A stretch of 64,000 nt of DNA, from contig JAQXBF010000011.1 in assembly GCA_029252555.1 (NCBI GenBank), positions 62,001 to 126,000 of the forward strand, given 5' to 3'. Shown one piece after another: positions 52,212 through 63,120 of this stretch. Position numbers and translations under genes: made by a program. The notes under the pieces are model-generated. The model had not been told where the DNA came from and searched no databases. It saw only the letters and a list, made by a program, of their open reading frames with translations. Within the stretch, counting starts at the first letter, position 1; the number at the start of each line of letters is the position of its first letter. This DNA is from Porticoccaceae bacterium. GTDB lineage: Bacteria > Pseudomonadota > Gammaproteobacteria > Pseudomonadales > Porticoccaceae.

Positions 52212-52363
52212 AAAACTCTCCTGCTGCTATTTAGTTAAAATACTGGACAATAATCACCGATTGCGCATTGTACTGGCTTTGGGCAAAATCCAAGCATGTT
52301 TAATAAGCCCATTATCAGAGCAACCCTAACAAATAATCCTAGCCGACATTAAATAAGAACATT

Positions 52364-52843
52364 ATGACCGAAGCCACAGACACCATCTCTGCCCCTGCTG
52401 CCAACCTGCTACGCCGCCTTATGGCGCTGGTATACGACGCATTTTTACTGTTTGCCATCACCCTGGGTTACGGTGCTTTCTTATTACTGATCAAGATACT
52501 GTTTAATGGCACCAATGAGCTTGAAAACATCCAGCCCGGGCTGGCTATGCAAACCTTAAGTTTCGCTGGTCTGCTGGCCTCTCTCGGGGGCTATTACTTT
52601 ATTTGCTGGCGCAAACAGGGCCAAACTCTGGGCATGAAAGCCTGGCGGCTAAAGCTTCAGCAGCCAGATGGCAGCATGGCAAGCCCAAAGCAATGTGTAT
52701 TGCGCACGTTGCTAGCGACTCTTTCCATGGCCGCCGCTGGCATTGGCTACTTGTGGTGTCTGCTGCCCGCGGCTAAAGGCTGCCTGCATGATATTTACAC
52801 TGGCACTGAAGTCGTGGTGCTGCCAAAAGAACAAAAAAAATAG
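52364..52843 (+). CDS. RDD family membrane protein
   Basis: [31 protein letters not shown]. Confidence 0.88.
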   Translation: MTEATDTISAPAANLLRRLMALVYDAFLLFAITLGYGAFLLLIKILFNGTNELENIQPGLAMQTLSFAGLLASLGGYYFICWRKQGQTLGMKAWRLKLQQPDGSMASPKQCVLRTLLATLSMAAAGIGYLWCLLPAAKGCLHDIYTGTEVVVLPKEQKK

Positions 52844-52854
52844 GACTGCCAACA

Positions 52855-54336
52855 ATGAGCGCCAACTATATTCTCGCCATGGATCAGGGTACTACCTCGT
52901 CCAGAGCTATTATCTTTGATAAGCGGCACACCATCGTCGAACAGGCGCAGGAGGAGTTTGCCCAGCATTTCCCAGACTCGGGTTGGGTGGAACACAACGC
53001 CAAGGATATCTGGCAGACCAGCCTGAATACCGCTCGCCAGGCCTTAGCCAGCTCGAGGATAGGCGCAGATCAAATCGCCGCCATCGGCATCACAAATCAG
53101 CGCGAGACCACTTTGCTCTGGGATCGCGACAGTGGCGAGCCGGTTTACAATGCTATTGTCTGGCAAGATCGTCGCACCGCCGACTTCTGCAATAGCCTCA
53201 AAGATCAGGGTCATGAGGCCATGATCACCGCTAAAACTGGCCTGCTGCTAGACCCTTATTTCTCTGCTACTAAAGTTGCCTGGATACTCGACAATGTGGA
53301 CGGTGCTCGCGCCAGAGCCGAAGCCGGTGAGCTGGCTTTTGGCACTATGGATAGTTGGCTGCTGTGGAATCTAACCGAAGGCGCGGCCCATGCTACAGAT
53401 GCCACCAATGCCTCCAGAACCATGCTCTACAATATTCACCAAGGGACATGGGATACGGAGTTACTGGCTCTGTTTAAGATTCCCAGCTCGGTGCTCCCGG
53501 AGGTCAAAGACTGTGCCGCAGACTATGGCATCACCAGCCTGCTGGGAGCTGATATCCCGATCTTGGGAATCGCCGGGGACCAGCAAGCTGCTGTCTTAGG
53601 CCAGGCCTGTTTTACCACGGGCATGATGAAATCTACCTATGGCACTGGCTGCTTTGCTCTGCTAAATACTGGGGAAACTGCGGTGACTTCGAGCAATCGT
53701 TTGCTGACTACCATTGCCTATCAACTCAATGGCAAGACCACCTATGCTCTTGAAGGCTCCATTTTTATTGCCGGCGCCGCGGTGCAGTGGCTGCGGGATG
53801 GGCTGGGCATTATTGCGTCTGCCAAACAGTCTGGTGAGCTAGCTGCCCAGGCTGATGATAACCAACAGGTTTATATGATCCCAGCTTTTACTGGCCTTGG
53901 TGCCCCTTGGTGGGATGCTAATGCTCGCGGTGCGCTTATAGGGTTGACCAGAGGCACTGGGCCTGCGGAAATATCTCGCGCCGCTCTAGAATCTGTGTGC
54001 TTCCAAACCCTGGATTTACTAAATGCGATGCAAGCTGATTGGGATCAGGCTGCAGATACTGTGCTGCGCGTAGATGGGGGCATGGTGGCCAGCGACTGGA
54101 CGATGCAGCGGCTAGCGGATATTTTGCAAGCTCCGGTGGATCGCCCTGTGATTGCTGAAACTACGGCTTTGGGTGCGGCTTGGCTGGCGGGCTCCAGAGC
54201 TGGCGTTTGGCCTGATCAGGAGGGTTTTGCTGCGAGTTGGCAGCTGGATAAAAACTTTGAGCCGCAGATGAGCGCGGAGGAGAGACATTCGAAAGTAGCG
54301 GGTTGGGATAAAGCGGTTAGGCGAGTGCTATCTTAG
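52855..54336 (+). CDS. glpK: Glycerol kinase
   Basis: [69 protein letters not shown]. Confidence 0.96.
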   Translation: MSANYILAMDQGTTSSRAIIFDKRHTIVEQAQEEFAQHFPDSGWVEHNAKDIWQTSLNTARQALASSRIGADQIAAIGITNQRETTLLWDRDSGEPVYNAIVWQDRRTADFCNSLKDQGHEAMITAKTGLLLDPYFSATKVAWILDNVDGARARAEAGELAFGTMDSWLLWNLTEGAAHATDATNASRTMLYNIHQGTWDTELLALFKIPSSVLPEVKDCAADYGITSLLGADIPILGIAGDQQAAVLGQACFTTGMMKSTYGTGCFALLNTGETAVTSSNRLLTTIAYQLNGKTTYALEGSIFIAGAAVQWLRDGLGIIASAKQSGELAAQADDNQQVYMIPAFTGLGAPWWDANARGALIGLTRGTGPAEISRAALESVCFQTLDLLNAMQADWDQAADTVLRVDGGMVASDWTMQRLADILQAPVDRPVIAETTALGAAWLAGSRAGVWPDQEGFAASWQLDKNFEPQMSAEERHSKVAGWDKAVRRVLS

Positions 54337-54368
54337 ATAGCAGCTGATGAATCTTAGCTCCTGCCGCT

Positions 54369-54395
54369 GTCATCGCGTGCGCAGCGAAGGATTTC
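54369..54395 (+). repeat. REP-like dispersed repeat copy 4
   Basis: GTCATCGCGTGCGCAGCGAAGGATTTC. Confidence 0.5.
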
Positions 54396-54527
54396 TTTGA
54401 TTCTGGGTTATTCCCCAAGGCGGCACGACTTTAGAGAGCATTGATCGTGTTTTTCTGGTTATCGTTGGGCTTGACTGAGCTGAGCCTGACGCAGTGGGTT
54501 TTAGGCTGCATTGTGGAGTGATTTTTG

Positions 54528-55415
54528 TTACTGAGATCCGACGACAATCGCTCCCGCAATGGCCAGCACCACACCAATCATCTTTCTTCTGGTGAGTTGT
54601 TCACCTAACAAAAAATAAGCTAAAAGAATGATAAAAACCGTGGACAGCTGATTGTAAATGGCGGCCCGGCCAGCCTCTAAATACTTAAACCCCGAAATCC
54701 AGCAAAGCATCGCCAGATAGGGGCCCAAAATGGCCATAGGAATTAGCGAATGCCACATATCCGGGCGAACAAACCCCAGTAACAACTCTTTGCAAACTGT
54801 GTTGGGAAATCGGAGCTGGGCAAATACAAATAGGGCCAGCGCAGCAATAGAGAGCCTGAAACTTGAGACCCACAACACTGACACCTCGCGGTAGATATCT
54901 CGTACCATCAGAATTGCTACCCCCATTGTGATATGGGCACCAGCAGCCAAAAGAATACCGATCCACAGATTTCTTGAGGTGGTATTGTCGGCCTTCATCA
55001 CCGTACCTACAAAAACACCTGACACAACCAACAGCCCGCCAATAATTTCCCAGCCATTAAGCATTTCCCCGTACATTGCGAAGCCCACCAGGGTAATCGC
55101 GGGTGTATAGGCACAGTTCGCAAGAGCTTGCAGGCTGGCTCCCAGCCGGTTAATTGAAGCTGCAATCATAGTGTCGGCAATGGAGATACCAATGACACCA
55201 CTGATCACTAGGCGCAAATAATCAATCTTGGAGAGTTCAATAAAGAGGGGTTCGCCCAGCAGTAACAGAGTGCTTACAGTGAGTAATAGGCCAACACAGA
55301 CCCGAAAAAAATTAAGCGGAAGTGGCGGTATTTGATGGCCGGCCACGCGCATAAAAATAACGGCAATAGAATTGCACAGCGCCGAGGCTATCGCGAGGTA
55401 ATCTCCCAAAGACAT
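54528..55415 (-). CDS. EamA/DMT family transporter
   Basis: Ten hydrophobic segments in two repeats; 295 aa. Confidence 0.88.
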   Translation of the reverse strand: MSLGDYLAIASALCNSIAVIFMRVAGHQIPPLPLNFFRVCVGLLLTVSTLLLLGEPLFIELSKIDYLRLVISGVIGISIADTMIAASINRLGASLQALANCAYTPAITLVGFAMYGEMLNGWEIIGGLLVVSGVFVGTVMKADNTTSRNLWIGILLAAGAHITMGVAILMVRDIYREVSVLWVSSFRLSIAALALFVFAQLRFPNTVCKELLLGFVRPDMWHSLIPMAILGPYLAMLCWISGFKYLEAGRAAIYNQLSTVFIILLAYFLLGEQLTRRKMIGVVLAIAGAIVVGSQ

Positions 55416-55493
55416 AACTAAATAACCCTGTGCCCCAGCGAATTTTTTTGGCCCTGAACTCGCTTAATATTTGCACGCCGCGTAGAAAATTTC

Positions 55494-56561
55494 TTAACCA
55501 CCGCGCCGCAATAGATAAAGCCCCACGGCAGCGCAGAAAAATACCGGCAGCAACACCGCCAGCACAGGCGGAAAACCAAACACAATACTAAAGGGGCCAA
55601 GCATATCCTGAATAATTCTAAAGCTGACACCGATCACCACACCGATAAAGATGCGAAACCCCATGGTTGAGTCTCGCAGTGGCCCGAAGACAAAGGATAT
55701 CCCAATCATAACTAGCCCAATGATCACCAGCGGCTGAAGCACTTTCGTCCAGAATGCCAGCTTGTATTGAGCATTATCGAGATTTTGCTGGTCGAGGAAA
55801 TCAATATATTGGTGTAGGCTCGCTATCGACAGGGAGTCTGGCGGCAGAATATTCAGTGTCAACACCTCAGGGGTCAGTTCCGAATCCCAGCGCCTGGTAA
55901 TTTGCTTATCGGTCTCAGTGCGGTCTTGTTCAAATCTGGTAATCGACACATTCTCTTCGACCCAAACATCCTCGGTAGCATTGTAAGTTGCTCTTGAAGA
56001 AAAACTCGCCTCCTGCAATCTGCGGTCATCGTCAAATTGAAAGCGGCTAACACCAAACAGCACACCACCGGGGAACACCGCATTAAAATGCATAAACTCC
56101 GTGCCCTCGTGATTCCAAAGCCCGGAAGAAGAATCTAGTGCTGAATCGCCTTTGCGCAGATACTCCCTGCGGCCGTCCGCCAACTGATCCAAGTAGGGAG
56201 AAAAGTACTCACCAATGGCCGCTGCCAGCAGCACAAATAGCAACACAGGCCTTATAACAAAGAACACAATACGCAACAGAGAGACACCAGAGGCGCGCAT
56301 TACAATCACCTCACCATTGCTAGCCAGCATCCCCAGCCCAAAAAGACAGCCAATCAGGGAGGAGAACGCAATATATTCATAAATAGTAGAGGGCAGCTTG
56401 GTACCCACATAAACAAGCGCATCGGAAAACTGATAGTTATTTCTCGTATCTCCCGCTTCGTCGATAATCGCCGCGACCACATCCAAGCCCACCAGCACCA
56501 GCAGTGCCAAGGTAATGGAAAAGAAAATCGTGGTTCCCACATGTCGAGAAAGACGGCGCAT
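55494..56561 (-). CDS. lptG: LPS export ABC transporter permease LptG
   Basis: 355 aa, YjgQ-type permease; 1-nt overlap with lptF. Confidence 0.93.
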   Translation of the reverse strand: MRRLSRHVGTTIFFSITLALLVLVGLDVVAAIIDEAGDTRNNYQFSDALVYVGTKLPSTIYEYIAFSSLIGCLFGLGMLASNGEVIVMRASGVSLLRIVFFVIRPVLLFVLLAAAIGEYFSPYLDQLADGRREYLRKGDSALDSSSGLWNHEGTEFMHFNAVFPGGVLFGVSRFQFDDDRRLQEASFSSRATYNATEDVWVEENVSITRFEQDRTETDKQITRRWDSELTPEVLTLNILPPDSLSIASLHQYIDFLDQQNLDNAQYKLAFWTKVLQPLVIIGLVMIGISFVFGPLRDSTMGFRIFIGVVIGVSFRIIQDMLGPFSIVFGFPPVLAVLLPVFFCAAVGLYLLRRGG

Positions 56562-57688
56562 TAGGCTATTCCATCTTTTGCGTCAGCTTTAACTGGCAGT
56601 CGTTGCGCTATCGCTGTCTTAATCTTGCCCCAGCCCAACAACAGAAAAGCAATGGCCAGAAACAACAGATGCACCGGCAGTAATGTCACTCCGATAGGCA
56701 CAGAACCTGACTCCAGTGCCCCACGCATTGCATTGAGCATCACCAAATAGGCGAAATAAAGCATCACCGCCGGCAACACCTTGGCATATCGACCCTGCCG
56801 CGGATCGGTGCGGCTTAAGGGTACCGCCAACAGGGTTACGATAAGCACCATTACTGGAATGGACAGCCGCCACTGCAGGGCCGCCTGATGCTTTATATTC
56901 TCTGAGCCAATCAATTCACTGGTAGGCAGAGCATTAATTTCTAGATCTTCTTTAATACCCTCAGGTTTTTCCAATCGAGAGCCGTATTCCTCGAATTGAG
57001 TAATCTGGTACTCAGGGCTACCAGGCACACCTTCAACTCGGTAGCCCTTGTCCAGAACCAAGTAACGATCAGTGCCATCTTCAGTCTTTTGCTGCCTGCC
57101 CCGCTCCGCAACCACCAATACCAACCTGCTATCAAATGCCTCTGAAGAACCAGCAGTAACGGCCAGAAACACATTTTCTAGTTCCTGCTCTTCGTTAACC
57201 TTCTCGGCATAGGTCACCCCTTTGCCGCCACGCAAGGTATAAAACTTTTTAGGGGTTAGCTTATCTAGCTCAGTCTTTTCTTCCTGCGCCGCAAAAATAG
57301 TCTCTGCCTTGGCCATGCCAGAAGGCGAAACCAACAGGCTTAACCACCCCACAACCAACGCCAGTAAAACCGCAACCACCCCTGTATAGCCGAGTAATTG
57401 CCCTTCAGAGATGCCGCAAGCCTTGAGCACAGATATCTCGTTCTCAATATAAAAACGGCCAAAGGAGAGCAGAATCGCCAGAAAGAATGCCAGGGGTAAT
57501 GTCAGCTCAAGAAAGCCGGGAATCCGGTAGCCAATCACCGCAAAGATAACACCGGGCTCCAAGTTACCTGCCACCGCATTGGCCAGATACTTCACAAAGC
57601 GACCGCTAATAAGCACCATCAGTAAAACAATACAGACGGCGAAAGTCGCGGACAGAATTTCCCGGCTCAGGTAGCGGAAAATAATCAA
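56561..57688 (-). CDS. lptF: LPS export ABC transporter permease LptF
   Basis: MIIFRYLSREILSATFAVCIVLLMVLISGRFVKYLANAVAG; divergent from pepA. Confidence 0.94.
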   Translation of the reverse strand: MIIFRYLSREILSATFAVCIVLLMVLISGRFVKYLANAVAGNLEPGVIFAVIGYRIPGFLELTLPLAFFLAILLSFGRFYIENEISVLKACGISEGQLLGYTGVVAVLLALVVGWLSLLVSPSGMAKAETIFAAQEEKTELDKLTPKKFYTLRGGKGVTYAEKVNEEQELENVFLAVTAGSSEAFDSRLVLVVAERGRQQKTEDGTDRYLVLDKGYRVEGVPGSPEYQITQFEEYGSRLEKPEGIKEDLEINALPTSELIGSENIKHQAALQWRLSIPVMVLIVTLLAVPLSRTDPRQGRYAKVLPAVMLYFAYLVMLNAMRGALESGSVPIGVTLLPVHLLFLAIAFLLLGWGKIKTAIAQRLPVKADAKDGIA

Positions 57689-57773
57689 AGTATTGGACTT
57701 ACAGCTATTGGGCGTAATGACACGGAATGGTATCCTTCGTGAGCTATTTTACTCAAACAATCTTGGAGCTAAC

Positions 57774-59231
57774 ATGGATTTTACTGCATCTTCCGCTAGC
57801 CTGTTAAACATTAAGGCGGATTCTCTCATTCTCGCGACCGGCTCACAACTGCAAAACAGTGCGGCCGAACTCGATAAATCCCTAGATGGGGCCATTTCAT
57901 CACTGGTAAAAGCAGGTGATTTCAGCGGCAAAGCTGGCCAGTCACTGGTGATCCATATTCCAGGTGCTTCGGGTAAACGTATAATTCTGGTAGGTACCGA
58001 TGGAGCCACCACCGCTCAGCAGCAGATCAAAGTGATTGAGGCCGGTGCCTCCGCCCTGCTAAAAACAGCCAGCACCAAAGCGGTCTGGGCCGGTGAAGGC
58101 CTTTCCGATGACGCAGAGTGGGAAGCCAGCATAGTTGCACGAAGCGTACAAACTGCCAGCTACAAATATGACAGCGGCAAAAAAGCCAAGCCGCAAAAAC
58201 TAAAATCAGTGACCTACTGGGCCAGCAGTAAAGCAGGTGCAAACGCCGCGAAAAAAGGCTTGGCCTATGGTGTCTCTGTGGGCAATGGCATGAACACTGC
58301 CCGGCAGCTGGGCAATCTGCCCGCCAATATATGCACCCCTACTTACTTAGCTAACCAAGCAAAAGCACTGGCCAAAGGTCAGGGAAAAGTGACCACCACT
58401 GTGCTTACTGAAGCGGAAATGAAGAAACTGAAAATGGGCTCATTGCTCTCAGTTTCTGCCGGTAGCGACCAGCCAGCCAAGCTGATTGTGATCAAATATC
58501 AAGGCACCAAAGCCAGCGTTGCACCAGTGGTACTGGTAGGCAAGGCCGTGACCTTCGACACTGGTGGCATCAGCCTTAAGCCAGGCGGCGGCATGGATGA
58601 AATGAAATACGATATGTGTGGCGGTGCCTCAGTGATGGGCGTAATGAATGCTCTGATTGAAAATCAGCTGCCAGTCAATGTGGTGGGTATTATTCCCGCG
58701 ACTGAAAATATGCCCAATGGCCAAGCTACCAAACCCGGTGATGTTGTTACCAGCATGTCGGGCCAAACCATTGAAATATTAAACACCGATGCCGAGGGCC
58801 GCTTGATTCTCTGCGATGCCCTAACCTATGCCGGCCGCTTTAAGCCAGATACCGTTATTGATATCGCCACGTTGACCGGTGCCGTGATTGGCGCACTGGG
58901 CAAAGTAACCGCAGGCCTGTTATCCAATGATGATGAGCTGGCCGAAGCACTGCTTGCCAGTGGCACTAAAAGTGGCGATCGCGCTTGGCGCATGCCTCTG
59001 TGGGAAGAGTACGACGAGCTGCTCAAGAGCAACTTTGCCGATATGGCGAATATTGGTGGGCCTCAAGCCGGCACCATTACCGCAGCCTGTTTCCTGGCTC
59101 GCTTCACTTTAAAATATAAGTGGGCACACCTGGATGTGGCCGGCACTGCATGGGTCTCCGGCGCACAAAAAGGTGCTACCGGTCGCCCAGTGCCTATCCT
59201 GATGGAATATATTCGTAGCAAAGCTTCTTAA
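57774..59231 (+). CDS. pepA: Cytosol (leucyl) aminopeptidase
   Basis: VGKAVTFDTGGISLKPGGGMDEMKYDMCGGASV; NTDAEGRLILCDALTYA; start placed at MDFTASSA. Confidence 0.96.
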   Translation: MDFTASSASLLNIKADSLILATGSQLQNSAAELDKSLDGAISSLVKAGDFSGKAGQSLVIHIPGASGKRIILVGTDGATTAQQQIKVIEAGASALLKTASTKAVWAGEGLSDDAEWEASIVARSVQTASYKYDSGKKAKPQKLKSVTYWASSKAGANAAKKGLAYGVSVGNGMNTARQLGNLPANICTPTYLANQAKALAKGQGKVTTTVLTEAEMKKLKMGSLLSVSAGSDQPAKLIVIKYQGTKASVAPVVLVGKAVTFDTGGISLKPGGGMDEMKYDMCGGASVMGVMNALIENQLPVNVVGIIPATENMPNGQATKPGDVVTSMSGQTIEILNTDAEGRLILCDALTYAGRFKPDTVIDIATLTGAVIGALGKVTAGLLSNDDELAEALLASGTKSGDRAWRMPLWEEYDELLKSNFADMANIGGPQAGTITAACFLARFTLKYKWAHLDVAGTAWVSGAQKGATGRPVPILMEYIRSKAS

Positions 59232-59267
59232 AATAGTACTTAAAAAAAAGACAGCGGAATATAACCA

Positions 59268-59696
59268 GTGACCAGCGTTTCATTTTATAAATTGGCAGGC
59301 GACCAACAGGTTGCCCTTGCGCTCGCCTGCCAATTAATTCAGAAATCCCTAAAAATGAACCAGCAGGTTTTATGCCTGGTGCCAGACAATGCCGTTGCCC
59401 AGCAGCTCGACGAAAAACTCTGGGGCTTTCAATCCACCGCCTTTGTACCCCATGCACTGGGGGTAGATAACGCACCAGTAGCCATCAGTATTGATAAAGT
59501 ACCGGGCGACCATCACCAGATATTGATCAACCTGCAGGCAGAGATTCCCACCTGGTTTAGTCGCTTTGATCGCGTGGTAGAAATTATTTACCCAGAGCCA
59601 GCCTATGAGCAGGCCAAGCGCGACAACTTCAAATTCTATAAAGAGCGAGGCTATGCCCTGAGCTTTCACGACCTCAGTGATAAGACAATCCAGTGA
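59268..59696 (+). CDS. holC: DNA polymerase III chi subunit
   Basis: SVSFYKLAGDQQVALALACQLIQKSLKMNQQVLCLVPD; between pepA and valS; GTG start. Confidence 0.9.
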   Translation: MTSVSFYKLAGDQQVALALACQLIQKSLKMNQQVLCLVPDNAVAQQLDEKLWGFQSTAFVPHALGVDNAPVAISIDKVPGDHHQILINLQAEIPTWFSRFDRVVEIIYPEPAYEQAKRDNFKFYKERGYALSFHDLSDKTIQ

Positions 59697-60148
59697 GTGA
59701 CGACCAAGACACCAGCGATATTGGTAGTACTAAAGCAGAGCATTCTTACTATGAAGGGCTACTTGAAGAACTCTACACTGTGCAAAAAAATCTGCTCCAC
59801 GAAGGCCAGCAAGATAGCCCAGCTGAAACAGCGGCAGCAGAACTCGACCTCACGTCCAACGACATCGATGAAGACTTTGATAGCCTTAAAATCCCTATCC
59901 TCACCCAGTCATTAAACCGCGAAATAGACCTAGAGCACGCTACCCGCAAAATCTTCGACGAGGCGCAGCACCATCTCTTTGAAAAGGGTGCAGAGGGGCT
60001 AGAGCCCGATGGTAATCTCCCAGTGGATGAAGAGCAGGTCAACGCCATCGTCAACAAACTAATGACCCGTCTGCGGCCCAAAGTTGAGCATCTACTGCGG
60101 AACAAAATTCGCAGTAAAGTAATCGAGCGTTTTAATCAGCAGAACTAG
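59693..60148 (+). CDS. Hypothetical protein between holC and valS
   Basis: 151 aa acidic protein with charged C-terminal helix; GTG start overlapping the holC stop by 4 nt. Confidence 0.7.
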   Translation: MSDDQDTSDIGSTKAEHSYYEGLLEELYTVQKNLLHEGQQDSPAETAAAELDLTSNDIDEDFDSLKIPILTQSLNREIDLEHATRKIFDEAQHHLFEKGAEGLEPDGNLPVDEEQVNAIVNKLMTRLRPKVEHLLRNKIRSKVIERFNQQN

Positions 60149-60220
60149 CCCCAAAAGCCTCCAGCCTCTATAATCTGCGGCTACCGAAAATCAGCCTTAT
60201 TTGAATAACCGAGCTCAGTA

Positions 60221-63109
60221 ATGGAAAAAACATTTGCCCCCCAAGAGATAGAAACTAAATGGTATAAAACTTGGGAAGACCGCGGTTATTTTTCCCCTGA
60301 GGCGGGAAGCGACAAAGATGCCTACAGCATTATTATTCCACCGCCCAATGTCACTGGTAGCCTCCATATAGGCCACGCATTGCAGCATGGCATTATGGAT
60401 GCCCTGACCAGATACAACCGCATGAAAGGCAAAAATGCGCTGTGGCAAGTGGGCAGTGACCACGCCGGCATCGCTACCCAGATGGTTGTTGAGCGCAAAC
60501 TAGCCGCCGAGGGCCAGCCTGGCCGCGAAGAACTGGGGCGGGAAAAATTTATAGCCAAGACATGGGAGTGGAAAGAAGAGTCTGGCGATACCATTATGCG
60601 CCAGATGCGCCGACTCGGTAACAGCGTCGACTGGAATACCGAGCGCTTCACCATGGACGATGGCTTCTACAAAGGCGTACAAGAAGCCTTTGTGCGCCTG
60701 CATGCCGATGGCCTGATTTATCGCGGCAAGCGCCTGGTTAACTGGGACCCCAAACTACACACCGCCATCTCCGATCTTGAAGTTGAAAACCGCGAAGTTA
60801 AAGGCAAGATGTGGAACCTGCGCTATCCACTGGCCGCTGGTGTAAAAACATTAGATGGCAAAGACTATATTGTTGTCGCCACCACCAGACCAGAAACATT
60901 GCTGGGAGACACCGGCATTGCGGTCAACCCGGAAGATCCAAGATACGCCAACCTGATTGGCCAGCATGTGGCTTTACCCTTGGCAGGCAGGCTGATTCCA
61001 ATCGTTGCCGACGAACATGCCAATATGGGAAAAGGCACAGGCTGCGTAAAAATTACCCCTGCCCACGACTTCAATGACTACCAAGTAGGCCAGCGCCACA
61101 AACTGCCCATGGTTAATATCCTCACCATGAACGCCGACATTCGCCAGACCGCGGAATGTGTGAATAGCGACGGGAGCGACAACGACGAAATGGATAACAG
61201 CTTGCCCGAGAAATATCAGGGCATGGAGCGCTTTGCCGCGCGCCGACAAATTGTGACCGATATGGACGCCCTCGGCTTGCTAGAAGAGATTGAAGAAAAC
61301 GATATGACCGTGCCCTACGGTGACCGTGGCGGGGTGGTTATCGAGCCCATGCTCACCAACCAATGGTATGTGGACGCCAAAAAACTGGCCGGCCCCGCCA
61401 TTGAAGCCGTGGAAGATGGCCGCATTAAATTCGTGCCCCAGCAGTACGAAAATATGTACTTCTCCTGGATGCATAATATCCAAGACTGGTGCATCTCACG
61501 CCAGCTGTGGTGGGGGCATCGTATCCCCGCCTGGTATGACGAAGCCGGCAAAGCCTATGTGGGCACCAGCGAAGACGATGTGCGCACCAAATACGACCTC
61601 GGGAATATTGCCCTTCACCAGGACGATGATGTGCTGGATACCTGGTTCTCCGCTGCTCTTTGGACCTTTGGTACATTGGGCTGGCCCGAGCAAACTGAAC
61701 GCCTAAAAACCTTCCACCCCACCGATGTACTGGTGACCGGCTTTGATATTATTTTCTTCTGGGTGGCGCGCATGATCATGATGAGCATGCACCTGATCAA
61801 AGACGAAAACGGCGAGTCCGAAGTGCCGTTTAAAACCGTGTATGTCACCGGTCTCATCCGTGACGAGCAGGGTCAAAAAATGTCCAAATCGAAAGGCAAT
61901 GTGCTCGACCCCTTGGATATGATCGATGGCATTGATATTGAGTCGCTACTGGAAAAACGCACTGGCAATATGATGCAGCCGCAACAGGCAGCCAAGATTG
62001 CTAGCCGCACCAGGAAACAATTCCCCGGCGGCATAGAGGCACACGGAGCAGATGCATTGCGCTTCACCCTCTGCGCACTGGCATCCACTGGCCGCGATAT
62101 TAACTGGGATATGAAGCGCCTCGAAGGCTACAGAAACTTCTGCAACAAGATATGGAATGCCTCTCGCTATGTGCTGATGAATGCGCAAGGGGAACAGGGC
62201 GCACTAGACTGCGGCCAAGACAACTCGACAGATTACAAACTAACTCTGGCCGACCGCTGGATCATCTCGCGCCTGCAATCCGCGGAAACCGAAGTCACCG
62301 CCGCCATCAACAGCTATAGGTTCGATCTAGCGGCACAGGCCCTTTATGACTTTGTGTGGAATGAATACTGCGACTGGTATCTGGAACTGTCTAAGCCCGT
62401 ACTCTGGGACGAAAACGGCAACTCCGCCATTCAAAAAGGTACCAGACGCACATTAGTGCGCGTATTAGAAGCCATCTTGCGACTAGCCCACCCCATGCTG
62501 CCCTTTATCACCGAAGAGATCTGGCAAAATATTGCGCCATTGGCAGGCATAGCATTAAACCCAGAGGGCGACACCATTATGTTGCAGCCCTTCCCTATCC
62601 CTGAGCAATCCAAAGTGGATACCGAGGCAGATGCCGATATCGACTGGGTTAAAAATGTCATCGTTGGCGTGCGCAATGTACGCGGTGAAATGAATATTTC
62701 TCCGGCCAAAGATTTACCGATTTACCTAACCCGAGGGGATGCGACCGCCAAACGCCGTTTAGACGAGAACCGTCAGTTCCTAAGTAAGTTAGCTAACCTA
62801 GAATCTATTACCTGGTTAGATAACCCCGCCGACGCACCATTGTGTGCGACCGCACTGGCCGGCGAATTGGAAATACTTGTCCCTATGGCAGGGCTAATTG
62901 ATGTTGAAGCAGAGCTAGCGCGCCTAGACCGTGAAATAGAAAGAATTGGCATAGAAGCCAAGAAACTAGTAGGCAAACTAGGCAACCCGAAATTTGCCGA
63001 CAACGCCCCCGCCGAAGTGGTGGCCAAAGAACGTGTAAAACTCGAGGACTTTGAAGGCTCTTTATCTCAGCTACAAGAGAAACGCAGCGCCATAGCAGAG
63101 ATGGCATAA
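60221..63109 (+). CDS. valS: Valyl-tRNA synthetase
   Basis: [15 protein letters not shown] (HIGH), KMSKSKGN (KMSKS); C-terminal coiled coil; 962 aa. Confidence 0.99.
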   Translation: MEKTFAPQEIETKWYKTWEDRGYFSPEAGSDKDAYSIIIPPPNVTGSLHIGHALQHGIMDALTRYNRMKGKNALWQVGSDHAGIATQMVVERKLAAEGQPGREELGREKFIAKTWEWKEESGDTIMRQMRRLGNSVDWNTERFTMDDGFYKGVQEAFVRLHADGLIYRGKRLVNWDPKLHTAISDLEVENREVKGKMWNLRYPLAAGVKTLDGKDYIVVATTRPETLLGDTGIAVNPEDPRYANLIGQHVALPLAGRLIPIVADEHANMGKGTGCVKITPAHDFNDYQVGQRHKLPMVNILTMNADIRQTAECVNSDGSDNDEMDNSLPEKYQGMERFAARRQIVTDMDALGLLEEIEENDMTVPYGDRGGVVIEPMLTNQWYVDAKKLAGPAIEAVEDGRIKFVPQQYENMYFSWMHNIQDWCISRQLWWGHRIPAWYDEAGKAYVGTSEDDVRTKYDLGNIALHQDDDVLDTWFSAALWTFGTLGWPEQTERLKTFHPTDVLVTGFDIIFFWVARMIMMSMHLIKDENGESEVPFKTVYVTGLIRDEQGQKMSKSKGNVLDPLDMIDGIDIESLLEKRTGNMMQPQQAAKIASRTRKQFPGGIEAHGADALRFTLCALASTGRDINWDMKRLEGYRNFCNKIWNASRYVLMNAQGEQGALDCGQDNSTDYKLTLADRWIISRLQSAETEVTAAINSYRFDLAAQALYDFVWNEYCDWYLELSKPVLWDENGNSAIQKGTRRTLVRVLEAILRLAHPMLPFITEEIWQNIAPLAGIALNPEGDTIMLQPFPIPEQSKVDTEADADIDWVKNVIVGVRNVRGEMNISPAKDLPIYLTRGDATAKRRLDENRQFLSKLANLESITWLDNPADAPLCATALAGELEILVPMAGLIDVEAELARLDREIERIGIEAKKLVGKLGNPKFADNAPAEVVAKERVKLEDFEGSLSQLQEKRSAIAEMA

Positions 63110-63120
63110 GTCGTTAACTA

